This document shows, piece after piece, positions 7,975 to 15,993 of a DNA stretch of 64,000 bases. The stretch lies in contig NZ_JAERRH010000002.1 in assembly GCF_016741855.1 (NCBI RefSeq), forward strand, positions 930,001-994,000, in the 5' to 3' direction. The notes below the pieces were generated by a model, which was given only the letters and a program-made list of their open reading frames with translations, was not told where the DNA came from and searched no databases. This DNA is from Streptomyces musisoli (lineage in GTDB: Bacteria > Actinomycetota > Actinomycetes > Streptomycetales > Streptomycetaceae). Each line of letters starts with the position of its first letter. Position 1 is the stretch's first letter. A program made the translations under genes and the position numbers.

Positions 7975-8565
7975 ATGCCTACGACCACCCTGCGCCAGCT
8001 CAACGCGTTCGACGACTCTCCTGCGTCGCTCGCCTCCGCCACGGTGATCCTGATCGACTACCAGAACACCTACACCCAGGGCGTCATGGAGCTGTCCGGC
8101 TGGGAGGCCGCGCTCGACGCCGGCGCCCAGCTGCTCGCGAAGGCCCGCGCGGCCGGTGCGAAGGTCATCCACGTCATCAACGACGGTGGCGAGGGCACCC
8201 CCTACGACATCCGCGCGGAGATCGGCCGCATCCACCCGAAGGTCGCGCCGGTGGACGGCGAGGTGACCGTGGTGAAGACGAAGCCGAACGCGTTCCTCGA
8301 CACCGACCTCGGGGATCTGGTGGACGCGGCCGGGAACAAGGACCTGGTGATCGCCGGGTTCATGACCCACATGTGCGTCGCCTTCACCGCTCAGGGCGCG
8401 TTCCTGCGCGGCAACCGGCCGACCGTGGTGGCGGACGCCTCCGCCACCCGGCCGCTCGAGACCTCCGTGGCCGAGGTGTCGGCCGAGGCCCTCCACCTCG
8501 GTGCGCTCGCCACGATCGGCGACCTGTACGGCGTCGTGGTGCCGTCGGCGGCCCAGCTCGGCTGA
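7975..8565 (+). CDS. Isochorismatase-like cysteine hydrolase
   Basis: A 196-residue alpha/beta hydrolase of the isochorismatase/nicotinamidase superfamily. The catalytic triad positions are visible: Asp in TVILIDYQNTYT, Lys in TVVKTKPNAF, and nucleophilic Cys in MTHMCVAFTAQGAF, preceded by the cis-peptide-like VIAGFMTHM. The length is normal. Members cleave amides or vinyl ethers of small molecules; the lack of strict nicotinamidase metal residues leaves the substrate open. GAGGT lies a few bases upstream of the ATG. The gene stands alone, with a 270-base gap upstream in which I see no other gene. Confidence 0.9.
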   Translation: MPTTTLRQLNAFDDSPASLASATVILIDYQNTYTQGVMELSGWEAALDAGAQLLAKARAAGAKVIHVINDGGEGTPYDIRAEIGRIHPKVAPVDGEVTVVKTKPNAFLDTDLGDLVDAAGNKDLVIAGFMTHMCVAFTAQGAFLRGNRPTVVADASATRPLETSVAEVSAEALHLGALATIGDLYGVVVPSAAQLG

Positions 8566-8644
8566 CACCGGTGACGTGCCGTCGCGGGGGCCGGTGTCGC
8601 GTGCCGTCGGCGCGTGGTCCCCGCAACGGCCATCGGTACGTAAT

Positions 8645-8733
8645 GTTCCGTTTGCCCGAAACGAAAGCGGAACTTCCATTCGTGAAAAATGACCCGTGAT
8701 CACACAGTGTGTGGCGAGAACTGCGGTGTGATC
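8645..8733. promoter_or_regulatory. Two inverted repeats upstream of a Tat-signal gene
   Basis: GTTCCG (8645-8650) pairs with CGGAAC (8668-8673) around an A-rich spacer. GATCACAC (8698-8705) pairs with GTGTGATC (8726-8733) around 20 bases. The patch is AT-richer than its surroundings and ends about 95 bases before the GTG start at 8829. It most likely carries the promoter and operators of that gene, or the first pair may end the upstream transcript. Confidence 0.4.
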
Positions 8734-8828
8734 CACTAATAGCCCGGCCAACTCCCGTACAAATACGGTCATGTGGTGGCGGGCGCGGACCGATCCGCGC
8801 CCCCTTCGGACAGAAGGAACTACCTCAC

Positions 8829-10007
8829 GTGACCACACGAAGAACCGTTCTCACCGGTGCGACCGCCTTGAGTGCCGCCGCCGCGTTCGGCACCGCCACC
8901 CAGGCGTCGGCCACCGACGGGCCCGGCACTCCCACGACGTCGAGCGCGGCCCAGAAGGAAGCCCGCGACGCGATACGCAGGGTCAACGCCGACATGCGCG
9001 GCAACTACGCCGCGCTCAAGGCGGACCTGTCCAAGCGGCTGTCGCCGATGATCGTCGTCACGAACACGGCCACCGGCGGCCAGTTCACCCTCCTGTACAA
9101 CGGCACGACGGACACCGTCCAACCGGTCCCCGAGTACTTCGAGCTGGCCAAGTCCATCGCGCACGTCCCGCTGGGCATCTACTCCGTTCTCGCCCAGTAC
9201 CTCGGCGACCAGGTCCCCAACGTCCCCAACCGGGACCGCATCGACGCCCACGACCTCGACATGGTCGCCGCCAAGGGCCAGTCGGACCACTCCTAGGTCA
9301 CGCCGCTGACCAATTTCAGGACGACCCTCACCGCGGCCCGCGACAAGCTCACCGCCGCCGGCCTGCCCAAGGACCTGCACGACAGCTGCAAGTTCATCCT
9401 GGACGAGGCGATCCACTACATCGACGGCGTCCTGCACGACCAGACGTTCGACATCCCCGGCTACGACGTCTTCTCGAACAAGGTCTACCCGAAGATCCGC
9501 ACCAACATGGTCTTCTCGGCCAGGGCCCAAATCGACGGTATCGAGGGCCAGTTGAAGAAGTGGCGCACCAAGCTCGGCGAGGCCGCCTGGAGCGACCTGT
9601 ACGTGGTCGTGTTCTCCATCTGGACCACCAGCGTCCTGAACCAGGCGTCCATCATCATCAAGCGGTGCATGGACCAGTCCAAGGTCGACTCGCACCTGAT
9701 CGACGTGCCCACCGCCGAGACGCTCAGCGACCCCATCGCCGTCGCCCGTGACAACCTCGCCCGGATCGTCCAGGACAACATCGCCGCCGAGATGGTCTTC
9801 GCGAGCGATGCCGAGATCGCCACCGCCCTCAAGGGCCGCCAGGACCTGCTCTCGGAGGAGATCCTCAACCAGATCGGCACCAACGGCACCACCGACCCGG
9901 CCTCCTACAAGGGCACCGCCGCAACGGCCGCAACGGCCGCCGCGCTCGCGGCCGGCAAGGACGCCTGCCCCTGGCGCCAGGCCCAGAAGGCCGCCGCGGG
10001 CGTCTGA
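8829..10007 (+). pseudogene. Tat-signal secreted protein gene interrupted by an in-frame TAG
   Basis: The gene opens with GTG at 8829 behind AGAAGGA. The product begins VTTRRTVLTGATALSAAAAF, a twin-arginine signal (RR, hydrophobic run, ATQASA cleavage). After codon 155 there is a TAG at 9294-9296. The same frame then continues without any other stop to TGA at 10005-10007, with unchanged GC3 bias and protein-like sequence (helical, for example TNFRTTLTAARDKLTAAGL). The whole would be a 392-codon gene. It is either a recent nonsense mutation (for example CAG or TGG to TAG), an amber codon that is read through, or a sequencing error. No family is recognised; the protein is mostly helical. A strong terminator follows at 10029. 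Confidence 0.8.
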
Positions 10008-10028
10008 CCCGACAGCCACACCCCCGTC

Positions 10029-10089
10029 ACGGCTCCCTCCGGACACCGACGCGGACCACACCCCGCACCGGCACCCCGGAGGGAGCCGT
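10029..10089 (+). terminator. Inverted repeat terminator
   Basis: ACGGCTCCCTCCGG (10029-10042) pairs perfectly with CCGGAGGGAGCCGT (10076-10089), a 14-bp stem with a 33-base loop, followed by TTTCCC. It ends the transcript of the Tat-signal gene before the transporter gene. Confidence 0.75.
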
Positions 10090-10141
10090 TTCCCGATGTC
10101 ACCCACCGATCAGCGCAGCACCTCACCCCAGGGAACAACCC

Positions 10142-11377
10142 GTGCCGTCCACCACCAGGACCCGACGCACCCGCACCACCGCCGCCCCGCGCTCCGGCCG
10201 CCGCGCCGACGCCCTCACCCTTGTGGGCCTCGTCCTCCTGGCCCTGAACCTACGCGCGGCGATCACCGGCATCCCGCCCGTCCTCGCCACCCTCCAGTCC
10301 GCCCTCCGCCTGACGGGCGCACAGGCCGGCGTCCTCACCACGCTCCCTGTGCTGTGCCTCGGCGTCTTCGCCCCCGTCGCCCCCGTCCTGGCCCGGCGCA
10401 TCGGTACGGAAGCCGTCCTTGCCGTCGCCCTCGCGCTCATCCTCGCGGGCGTCCTCGTCCGCACCCTGCCCACCCCGGCCGGCCTCTTCGCCGGCACCCT
10501 GCTCGCCGGAGCGGGCATCGCCCTGGGCAACGTGCTGATGCCCGCGGTCATCAAGCGCGACTTCCCCGACCGCATCGGCCTCATGACCGGCCTCGCGATG
10601 ACCCTCATGGCCGCCACCGGCGCTCTCGCCGCGGGCCTCGCCGTGCCCCTCACGACCGCCACCGGGCGGCGTACGGCCCTCACCGTCTGGGCGGCGCCCG
10701 CCCTGGCCGCGGCCACCACCTGGACCCTCCTCGCGGCCCGCCGTACCCACTCCCGGCCGCCGGCCACGACCCCGCTCACCCCGGTTCCGGCAGGGCCTCG
10801 GACGTCCGTACTGCGCTCCCCGCTGGCATGGGCCGTCTCCGCCTTACTCGGCATCGTCTCCCTGTGCTTCTACGTCCTGGTGGCGTGGACACCCCAGATC
10901 ATGAGCGACGAGGGCTACCCCACGGCCGAGGCCGGCGCGATGACCTCCGTCATGCTCACCATCGGCATCCCCTTCGGCCTGGCCGTCCCCGTCACCGCCG
11001 CCCGGCTCGCCGACCAGCGTCCCCTCGTCGTCATGGTGATCGCCCTCAAGGCCGCCGGACTCACCGGGATCCTGCTCGCCCCCGAGCACGCCTGGGCCTG
11101 GACCGGGCTCCTCGGTATCGGCATCGGCGCCGGATTCCCCCTCGCCATGACCCTCCTCAGCCTCCGCTCACCGGACCCGGTCACGGCCGCGGGCCTGTCC
11201 GCCATGGCGCAGACCGGCGGCTACCTCCTCGCCGGATGCGGCCCCCTGGCCATCGGCCTCCTCCACACACTCACCGGTAGCTGGGACACACCGCTCCTGC
11301 TGCTGATCGCCTGCACGGTGCCGGAACTCCTGGTCGGCCTCGTCGCCGGCCGCCCCGGCTTCGTCGGCGCCCGCTGA
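10142..11377 (+). CDS. MFS transporter, CynX/NimT type
   Basis: A 411-residue inner-membrane protein with about 12 predicted helices. The first helix contains LVGLVLLALNLRAAITGIPP, the N-R-A signature typical of the CynX/NimT (cyanate/nitroimidazole) branch of the major facilitator superfamily. Substrates of this branch vary, so none is assigned. The GTG start follows AGGGAACA. Codon 235 (10844-10846) is TTA, a rare codon in Streptomyces that usually makes translation depend on the bldA leucyl-tRNA. The last 36 bases, including the stop, are duplicated directly downstream. Confidence 0.88.
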   Translation: MPSTTRTRRTRTTAAPRSGRRADALTLVGLVLLALNLRAAITGIPPVLATLQSALRLTGAQAGVLTTLPVLCLGVFAPVAPVLARRIGTEAVLAVALALILAGVLVRTLPTPAGLFAGTLLAGAGIALGNVLMPAVIKRDFPDRIGLMTGLAMTLMAATGALAAGLAVPLTTATGRRTALTVWAAPALAAATTWTLLAARRTHSRPPATTPLTPVPAGPRTSVLRSPLAWAVSALLGIVSLCFYVLVAWTPQIMSDEGYPTAEAGAMTSVMLTIGIPFGLAVPVTAARLADQRPLVVMVIALKAAGLTGILLAPEHAWAWTGLLGIGIGAGFPLAMTLLSLRSPDPVTAAGLSAMAQTGGYLLAGCGPLAIGLLHTLTGSWDTPLLLLIACTVPELLVGLVAGRPGFVGAR

Positions 11378-11416
11378 CCCGCCGGCCGCCCCGGCTTCGT
11401 CCGCGCCCGCTGACCC
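11345..11416. repeat. Exact-period 36-bp tandem duplication spanning a stop codon
   Basis: Positions 11345-11380 and 11381-11416 differ at one base out of 36. The first copy holds the final codons and TGA (11375-11377) of the transporter gene; the second repeats them in the untranslated region. A third copy begins (GCCGGCCCC) and is lost. Confidence 0.9.
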
Positions 11417-11634
11417 GCCGGCCCCTGCCGCGCGCCGCACACCACGCACCACGGCAGGGGCCACCCTCGGAGCGACGCCCCCCGGCCGCGTGCCGGTCTT
11501 CTCGCAACCGGAGCTTGAACCAAGCGCGTTGGCGAACGACCTGGTGACAGGAGTCGTACCGCCCGGGGTGGCGGCGTGGTGGCGGGATGCCTGGGATAGC
11601 GTCCTTCTCACTCCGGTCAAGTGAGAGGGACGGC

Positions 11635-12108
11635 GTGCAGGTTCAGGTGCGAGGGCGGCGTGCCCGCCGATGGATCACGTTCGGGGCGATCGCGTTCGGG
11701 GCGCTGTTCCTGGTCGTCGGGCTGATCCTCGCGGGGGTGTCGGTCTCGCTTCTGGCGCACGCGGAGCGCGCCCCCGGCACGGTGGTGGCCCTGGAGTGGC
11801 GGGACGACGACAACATCGGCGTCTCCCACAAGAAGCGGGCGCACGACGGGCCCGTGGCGTACCCGGTGGTCGAGTTCACCGCCGAGGACGGCACGCGGAG
11901 GACGTTCCGCAGCTCCACGGGTTCCAATCCACCGTCGTACGAGAAGGGTGACCGGGTCGAGGTGCTCTACCGCGCGGATTCCCCCGAGGACGCGCGGATC
12001 AACGGCTTCGCCTCGCTGTGGCTGTTGCCCCTCGTCTTCGGCGGGATCGGGTTGGTGTTCGCGGGGGTCGGGACGGTCGTCGCGTTCGTGATGCGCGGAC
12101 GCTCCTGA
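11635..12108 (+). CDS. DUF3592-type small membrane protein
   Basis: A 157-residue protein with one N-terminal helix (ITFGAIAFGALFLVVGLILA) and one C-terminal helix (LWLLPLVFGGIGLVFAGVGT). Between them is a beta-rich extracytoplasmic-type domain with PVVEFTAEDGTRRTF and YEKGDRVEVLYRADSPEDAR, the signature pattern of DUF3592 proteins (strand, GDxVxVxYxPxxPxxA). The role is not known for the family. The start is taken as GTG at 11635 behind GAGAGGGA; an ATG 16 codons upstream is in frame but has no ribosome site. The gene stands alone. Confidence 0.85.
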   Translation: MQVQVRGRRARRWITFGAIAFGALFLVVGLILAGVSVSLLAHAERAPGTVVALEWRDDDNIGVSHKKRAHDGPVAYPVVEFTAEDGTRRTFRSSTGSNPPSYEKGDRVEVLYRADSPEDARINGFASLWLLPLVFGGIGLVFAGVGTVVAFVMRGRS

Positions 12109-12118
12109 AAGGCGGACC

Positions 12119-12358
12119 GGTCACAGTCCCCGGCCCGTCACAGCCCCCGCCCCCGGCCCGTCACCGTTTCCGCCCGGTCACCGCTTCCGTCCCGTCACCG
12201 CATCCGCCCGGTGTCCAGGTGAAGAAGCGCTCGCCAGCCTGGCGGGCCGCTCCTGACGCGGGACCGTCCGGCGGGCCGCTCCTCGACCGGGACCGCCCGG
12301 CGGGCTGCTCCTCGCCCGGGACCGTCCGGTGGGCCGCTCCTCACCCGGGATCGTCCGA
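12119..12358. repeat. Two blocks of short tandem repeats
   Basis: Block one (12119-12215) has about five degenerate 17-23 bp units built on GTCAC plus CCGCCC. Block two (about 12230-12358) has four units of about 30 bp built on GGGACCGTCCGGCGGGCCGC and CTCCT. They fill the gap between two convergent genes, and I see no gene here. Confidence 0.7.
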
Positions 12359-12370
12359 GGGTGTGTCGTG

Positions 12371-13036
12371 TCAGATGGCCGCGCGGATGGCCTGTTCGAA
12401 GCCCTCGACGTGGCTGCGGGCGCGCCGTGCCGCCGTGTCCGGATCGCCGGCGACGATCGCCTCGATCAGCGGGCCGTGCTCCTCGACGTGGCCGGCCATG
12501 TCGGACAGCCGGTCGACGAACAGGCACCAGATGCGGGTGGCCAGGTTGTCGTGGCGGACGAGGGTGTCCTCCAGGTACGGGTTGTGCGTGGCGGCGTAGA
12601 CGGCGCGATGGACCTGAAGGTCTAGGTGCATGAGTTCGGCGGGGTCCCGACCCGAGGACCCGGCCCCGTCCAGCTCCCGCCGCAGGCCGGTCAGGGTCGC
12701 GCGGTCCGCGGCCGTCGCCCGCCGCGCCGCCTGGGCGGCGGCCAGCGGCTCCAGCTCCTGGCGCACCTCGGAGATGTGGGCGAGGTCGGTGATGTTGACG
12801 TCGGTGGCGAAGGTCCCGCGCCGGGGATAGGTGGTGATCATGCGCTCGTACTGGAGCCGTTTGAGCGCCTCGCGCACCGGGGTCCGCCCTACACCGAGGG
12901 ACTGGGCCAGCTGCTCCTCGTTGATCGGCGCACCGGGGCGGATCTCGAGCATGACGAGCCGGTCGCGGATGGCGCGGTAGGCGCGCTCGGCGAGGGACAG
13001 CTCCTCACCCCCGGGGTCGGTTGCCACCTGCTGCAT
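12371..13036 (-). CDS. GntR-family regulator, FCD subfamily, of the sarcosine operon
   Basis: A 221-residue repressor-type protein. The N-terminal winged helix is clear (AYRAIRDRLVMLEIRPGAPI then EEQLAQSLGVGRTPVREALK and the wing RRGTFATDV). The C-terminal FCD ligand domain has metal-ligand positions D and H in LMHLDLQVHRAVYAATHNPY and H in ARSHVEGFEQA. ATG at 13034-13036 has AAGGGGG upstream. It is transcribed away from glyA-soxBDAG across 95 bases that contain a perfect 12-bp palindrome. The context predicts control of the sarcosine operon, with sarcosine, glycine or a related compound as ligand; that is inference. Confidence 0.92.
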   Translation of the reverse strand: MQQVATDPGGEELSLAERAYRAIRDRLVMLEIRPGAPINEEQLAQSLGVGRTPVREALKRLQYERMITTYPRRGTFATDVNITDLAHISEVRQELEPLAAAQAARRATAADRATLTGLRRELDGAGSSGRDPAELMHLDLQVHRAVYAATHNPYLEDTLVRHDNLATRIWCLFVDRLSDMAGHVEEHGPLIEAIVAGDPDTAARRARSHVEGFEQAIRAAI

Positions 13037-13085
13037 GGATGCCCCCTTGACCTGGCCGGCGAGCTACCATACCTTACCGCAGAGG

Positions 13086-13097
13086 CTGATATATCAG
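13086..13097. promoter_or_regulatory. Perfect palindrome CTGATATATCAG, likely GntR operator
   Basis: The 12-bp palindrome sits midway between the divergent GntR gene and glyA, 34 bases before the glyA start. FCD-type GntR proteins typically bind short AT-centred palindromes of this shape, so it probably controls both directions. Confidence 0.65.
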
Positions 13098-13131
13098 TTG
13101 CCCATTAGATGGCTCTCAGGATGGTGCACAG

Positions 13132-14469
13132 ATGGCAACGACCCCGTCGATCAGCACATCGGTCAGCACATGCGCTTCCTCGCTCGCCCTCCCGCTCCGC
13201 AGGCTCGACCCGGACGTCGCCGCCGCGCTGGACGCCGAACTGCGCCGGCAGCGGTCCACCCTCGAGATGATCGCCTCTGAGAACTTCACCCCGGCCGCGG
13301 TCATGGAGGCCCAGGGGTCGGTGCTGACCAACAAGTACGCCGAGGGCTACCCGGGCCGCCGGTACTACGGCGGCTGCGAACACGTTGACGTCGTCGAGCG
13401 GCTGGCCATAAACCGGGTGAAGGAGCTGTTCGGCGCCGAGGCCGCGAACGTGCAGCCGCACTCGGGCGCCCAGGCCAACGCGGCCGCGATGTCCGCGCTG
13501 CTGGAGCCCGGCGACACGATCCTCGGCCTCGACCTGGCGCACGGGGGACACCTGACCCACGGGATGCGCGTCAACTACTCCGGCAAGCTGTACGACGTCG
13601 TGCCCTACCACGTGCGCGAGTCCGACATGCGCATCGACATGGACGAGGTCGAGCAGCTCGCCCTCGCCCACCGGCCCAGGATGATCGTCGCCGGCTGGTC
13701 CGCGTACTCCCGGCACCTGGATTTCGCCGCGTTCCGCCGGATCGCCGACGCGGTGGGCGCGTACCTGCTGGTGGACATGGCGCACTTCGCCGGGCTGGTC
13801 GTCGCGGGCCTGCACCCGAACCCGGTGCCGTACGCCGACGTCGTCACGACCACCACGCACAAGACCCTCGGCGGCCCGCGCGGAGGAGTGATCCTCTGCC
13901 GTGCCGGCCTGGCCACGAAGATCAACTCCGCGGTCTTCCCGGGCCAGCAGGGCGGTCCGCTGGAGCACGTCATCGCCGCGAAAGCGGTCGCGTTCAAGGT
14001 CGCGGCGAGCGCGGACTTCAGGGAGCGCCAGCAGCGCACCCTGGACGGCGCCCGCATCCTTGCCGGACGACTGCTGGCCGACGACGTGGCCGAGGCTGGG
14101 ATCACGGTGCTGACCGGCGGCACCGAGGTGCACCTGGTCCTGGTCGACCTGCGGAACTCCGCGCTCGACGGGCGGCAGGCCGAGGACCGGCTGCACCGCG
14201 TCGGCATCACCGTCAACCGCAACGCGGTGCCCTTCGACCCCCGCCCGCCGATGGTCTCCTCGGGGCTGCGGATCGGAACCCCGGCCCTGGCCACCCGTGG
14301 CTTCGGCGCGACGGAGTTCCGGGAGGCCGCCGACATCATCGCCGAGGTCCTGAAGGCCGAGCAGCTCGGCGACGAACGCGCGAGGGCGCTGAGTGACCGC
14401 GTCGAGGAGCTCGCCGGCGCCTTCCCCCTCTACCCCCACCTGTCCCGCCCGAACGGAGACGCGGCATGA
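13132..14469 (+). CDS. glyA: Serine hydroxymethyltransferase
   Basis: A PLP enzyme that interconverts serine plus tetrahydrofolate with glycine plus 5,10-methylene-THF. Hallmarks: [46 protein letters not shown] (PLP phosphate and ring region), VDMAHFAGL (Asp binding the pyridine nitrogen) and the Schiff-base Lys in [14 protein letters not shown]. 445 residues, the usual length with a short N-terminal extension. It is the first gene of the glyA-soxBDAG operon; its ATGA overlaps the soxB start. In this setting it can join the glycine and methylene-THF made from sarcosine into serine. It is probably a second, catabolic glyA besides a housekeeping copy; that copy is not in this window. Confidence 0.95.
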   Translation: MATTPSISTSVSTCASSLALPLRRLDPDVAAALDAELRRQRSTLEMIASENFTPAAVMEAQGSVLTNKYAEGYPGRRYYGGCEHVDVVERLAINRVKELFGAEAANVQPHSGAQANAAAMSALLEPGDTILGLDLAHGGHLTHGMRVNYSGKLYDVVPYHVRESDMRIDMDEVEQLALAHRPRMIVAGWSAYSRHLDFAAFRRIADAVGAYLLVDMAHFAGLVVAGLHPNPVPYADVVTTTTHKTLGGPRGGVILCRAGLATKINSAVFPGQQGGPLEHVIAAKAVAFKVAASADFRERQQRTLDGARILAGRLLADDVAEAGITVLTGGTEVHLVLVDLRNSALDGRQAEDRLHRVGITVNRNAVPFDPRPPMVSSGLRIGTPALATRGFGATEFREAADIIAEVLKAEQLGDERARALSDRVEELAGAFPLYPHLSRPNGDAA

Positions 14470-15686
14470 GCGCCCAGCCGCTGCCGGAGCACCCGGACTT
14501 CCTCTGGCGCAACCCCGAGCCGCGCTCCTCCTACGACGTCGTCATCGTCGGCGCCGGAGGCCACGGCCTGGCCACCGCCTACTACCTCGCCAAGAACCAC
14601 GGCATCACCGACGTCGCCGTCCTCGAGAAGGGCTGGCTGGCCGGCGGCAACATGGCACGCAACACCACGATCATCCGCTCCAACTACCTGTGGGACGAGA
14701 GCGCGGCGATCTACGAGCACGCCCTCGGACTGTGGGAGGGCCTCCCGCAGGAGCTGGACTACGACTTCCTGTTCAGCCAGCGCGGTGTCCTCAACCTCGC
14801 GCACACCCTCCAGGACGTCCGCGAGGGCGTGCGCCGCGTCAACGCCAACCGCCTCAACGGAGTCGACGCCGAGTGGCTCGAACCGGACGAGGTCGCCAAG
14901 GTCTGTCCCATCCTCAACCTCTCGCCCCGCACCCGGTACCCGGTCCTCGGCGGCACCTTCCAGCCGCGGGCCGGCATCGCCAAGCACGACCACGTCGCCT
15001 GGGCACTGGCCCGCCGGGCCGACGAGATGGGCGTGGACCTGATCCAGGGCTGCGAGGTCACCGGATTCCTCAAGGACGGCAACCGGGTCGTGGGCGTCGA
15101 GACCAACCGCGGCCGCATCCTCACGGGCCGGGTCGGACTCGCGGCCGCCGGGCACAGCAGCGTGCTCGCCGAACGGGCCGGGTTCCGGCTGCCGGTGCAG
15201 TCCCACCCGCTCCAGGCGCTCGTCTCCGAGCTGCACGAACCGGTGCACCCCACCGTGGTCATGTCCAACCACGTGCACGTCTACGTCTCCCAGGCACACA
15301 AGGGCGAGCTGGTGATGGGCGCGGGGGTCGACGCCTACAACGGCTACGGACAGCGCGGGTCCTTCCACGTGATCGAGCAGCAGATGGCCGCAGCCGTCGA
15401 ACTGTTCCCGGTCTTCGCCCGCGCGCACGTGCTGCGCACGTGGGGCGGCATCGTCGACGTCACCCCGGACGCCTCCCCGGTCATCGGTACCACCCCCGTC
15501 GAGAACCTCTTCGTCAACTGCGGCTGGGGCACGGGCGGGTTCAAGGCCACCCCGGCCGCCGGCTGGACCTTCGCGCACACCATCGCGACCGGCGAGCCGC
15601 ACCCGCTGAACGCCCCCTTCGCCCTCGACCGATTCCGGACGGGCGCGCTGATCGACGAGCACGGTGCGGCGGCCGTGGCCCACTGA
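14466..15686 (+). CDS. soxB: Sarcosine oxidase beta subunit
   Basis: A 406-residue FAD-binding subunit of heterotetrameric sarcosine oxidase, which demethylates sarcosine at a site on this subunit. The Rossmann dinucleotide motif is [20 protein letters not shown]. It continues through the [20 protein letters not shown] stretch, typical of the DAO family, with the His/Cys-type flavin region nearby. The C-terminal part has the closing FAD contact [17 protein letters not shown]. The ATG overlaps the glyA stop by 4 nt, indicating coupling. The length matches the family. Confidence 0.95.
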   Translation: MSAQPLPEHPDFLWRNPEPRSSYDVVIVGAGGHGLATAYYLAKNHGITDVAVLEKGWLAGGNMARNTTIIRSNYLWDESAAIYEHALGLWEGLPQELDYDFLFSQRGVLNLAHTLQDVREGVRRVNANRLNGVDAEWLEPDEVAKVCPILNLSPRTRYPVLGGTFQPRAGIAKHDHVAWALARRADEMGVDLIQGCEVTGFLKDGNRVVGVETNRGRILTGRVGLAAAGHSSVLAERAGFRLPVQSHPLQALVSELHEPVHPTVVMSNHVHVYVSQAHKGELVMGAGVDAYNGYGQRGSFHVIEQQMAAAVELFPVFARAHVLRTWGGIVDVTPDASPVIGTTPVENLFVNCGWGTGGFKATPAAGWTFAHTIATGEPHPLNAPFALDRFRTGALIDEHGAAAVAH

Positions 15687-15696
15687 GGAGGACACC

Positions 15697-15993
15697 GTGT
15701 TGCTGATCAGCTGCCCGTGGTGCGGTCCCCGCGACGAGACCGAGTACCACTACGGGGGACAGGCCCACGTCCCCCACCCCGAGAGCCCCGCGGACCTCAC
15801 CGACGAGCAGTGGGCCGAGTACGTCTTCTACCGCGACAACCCCAAGGGCCCCTTCGCCGAGCGGTGGGTGCACAGCACCGGCTGCCGCCGCTGGTTCAAC
15901 GTCCTGCGCGACACCGCCACCCACGAGGTGCTCGCCGTCTACCGGCTCGACGAGCCCCGCCCCGAACTGCCCCAGGCCGGAGGGAACCGATGA
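15697..15993 (+). CDS. soxD: Sarcosine oxidase delta subunit
   Basis: A 98-residue zinc-binding subunit. The N-terminal CPWCG pair, an intervening His ([10 protein letters not shown]) and the later GCRRWFN cysteine are the zinc ligands known for this small subunit, and [20 protein letters not shown] is characteristic. GTG at 15697 has TGAGGAGGA directly upstream; a frame start 11 codons earlier lies inside soxB. The stop overlaps the soxA start (ATGA). Confidence 0.94.
   Translation: MLLISCPWCGPRDETEYHYGGQAHVPHPESPADLTDEQWAEYVFYRDNPKGPFAERWVHSTGCRRWFNVLRDTATHEVLAVYRLDEPRPELPQAGGNR

Noticed and set aside
9294..9296. Amber codon as pyrrolysine site
   Set aside because: No pyrrolysine genes are in view, the protein is not a methylamine methyltransferase, and Streptomyces do not normally encode pyrrolysine; mutation, readthrough or error is simpler.
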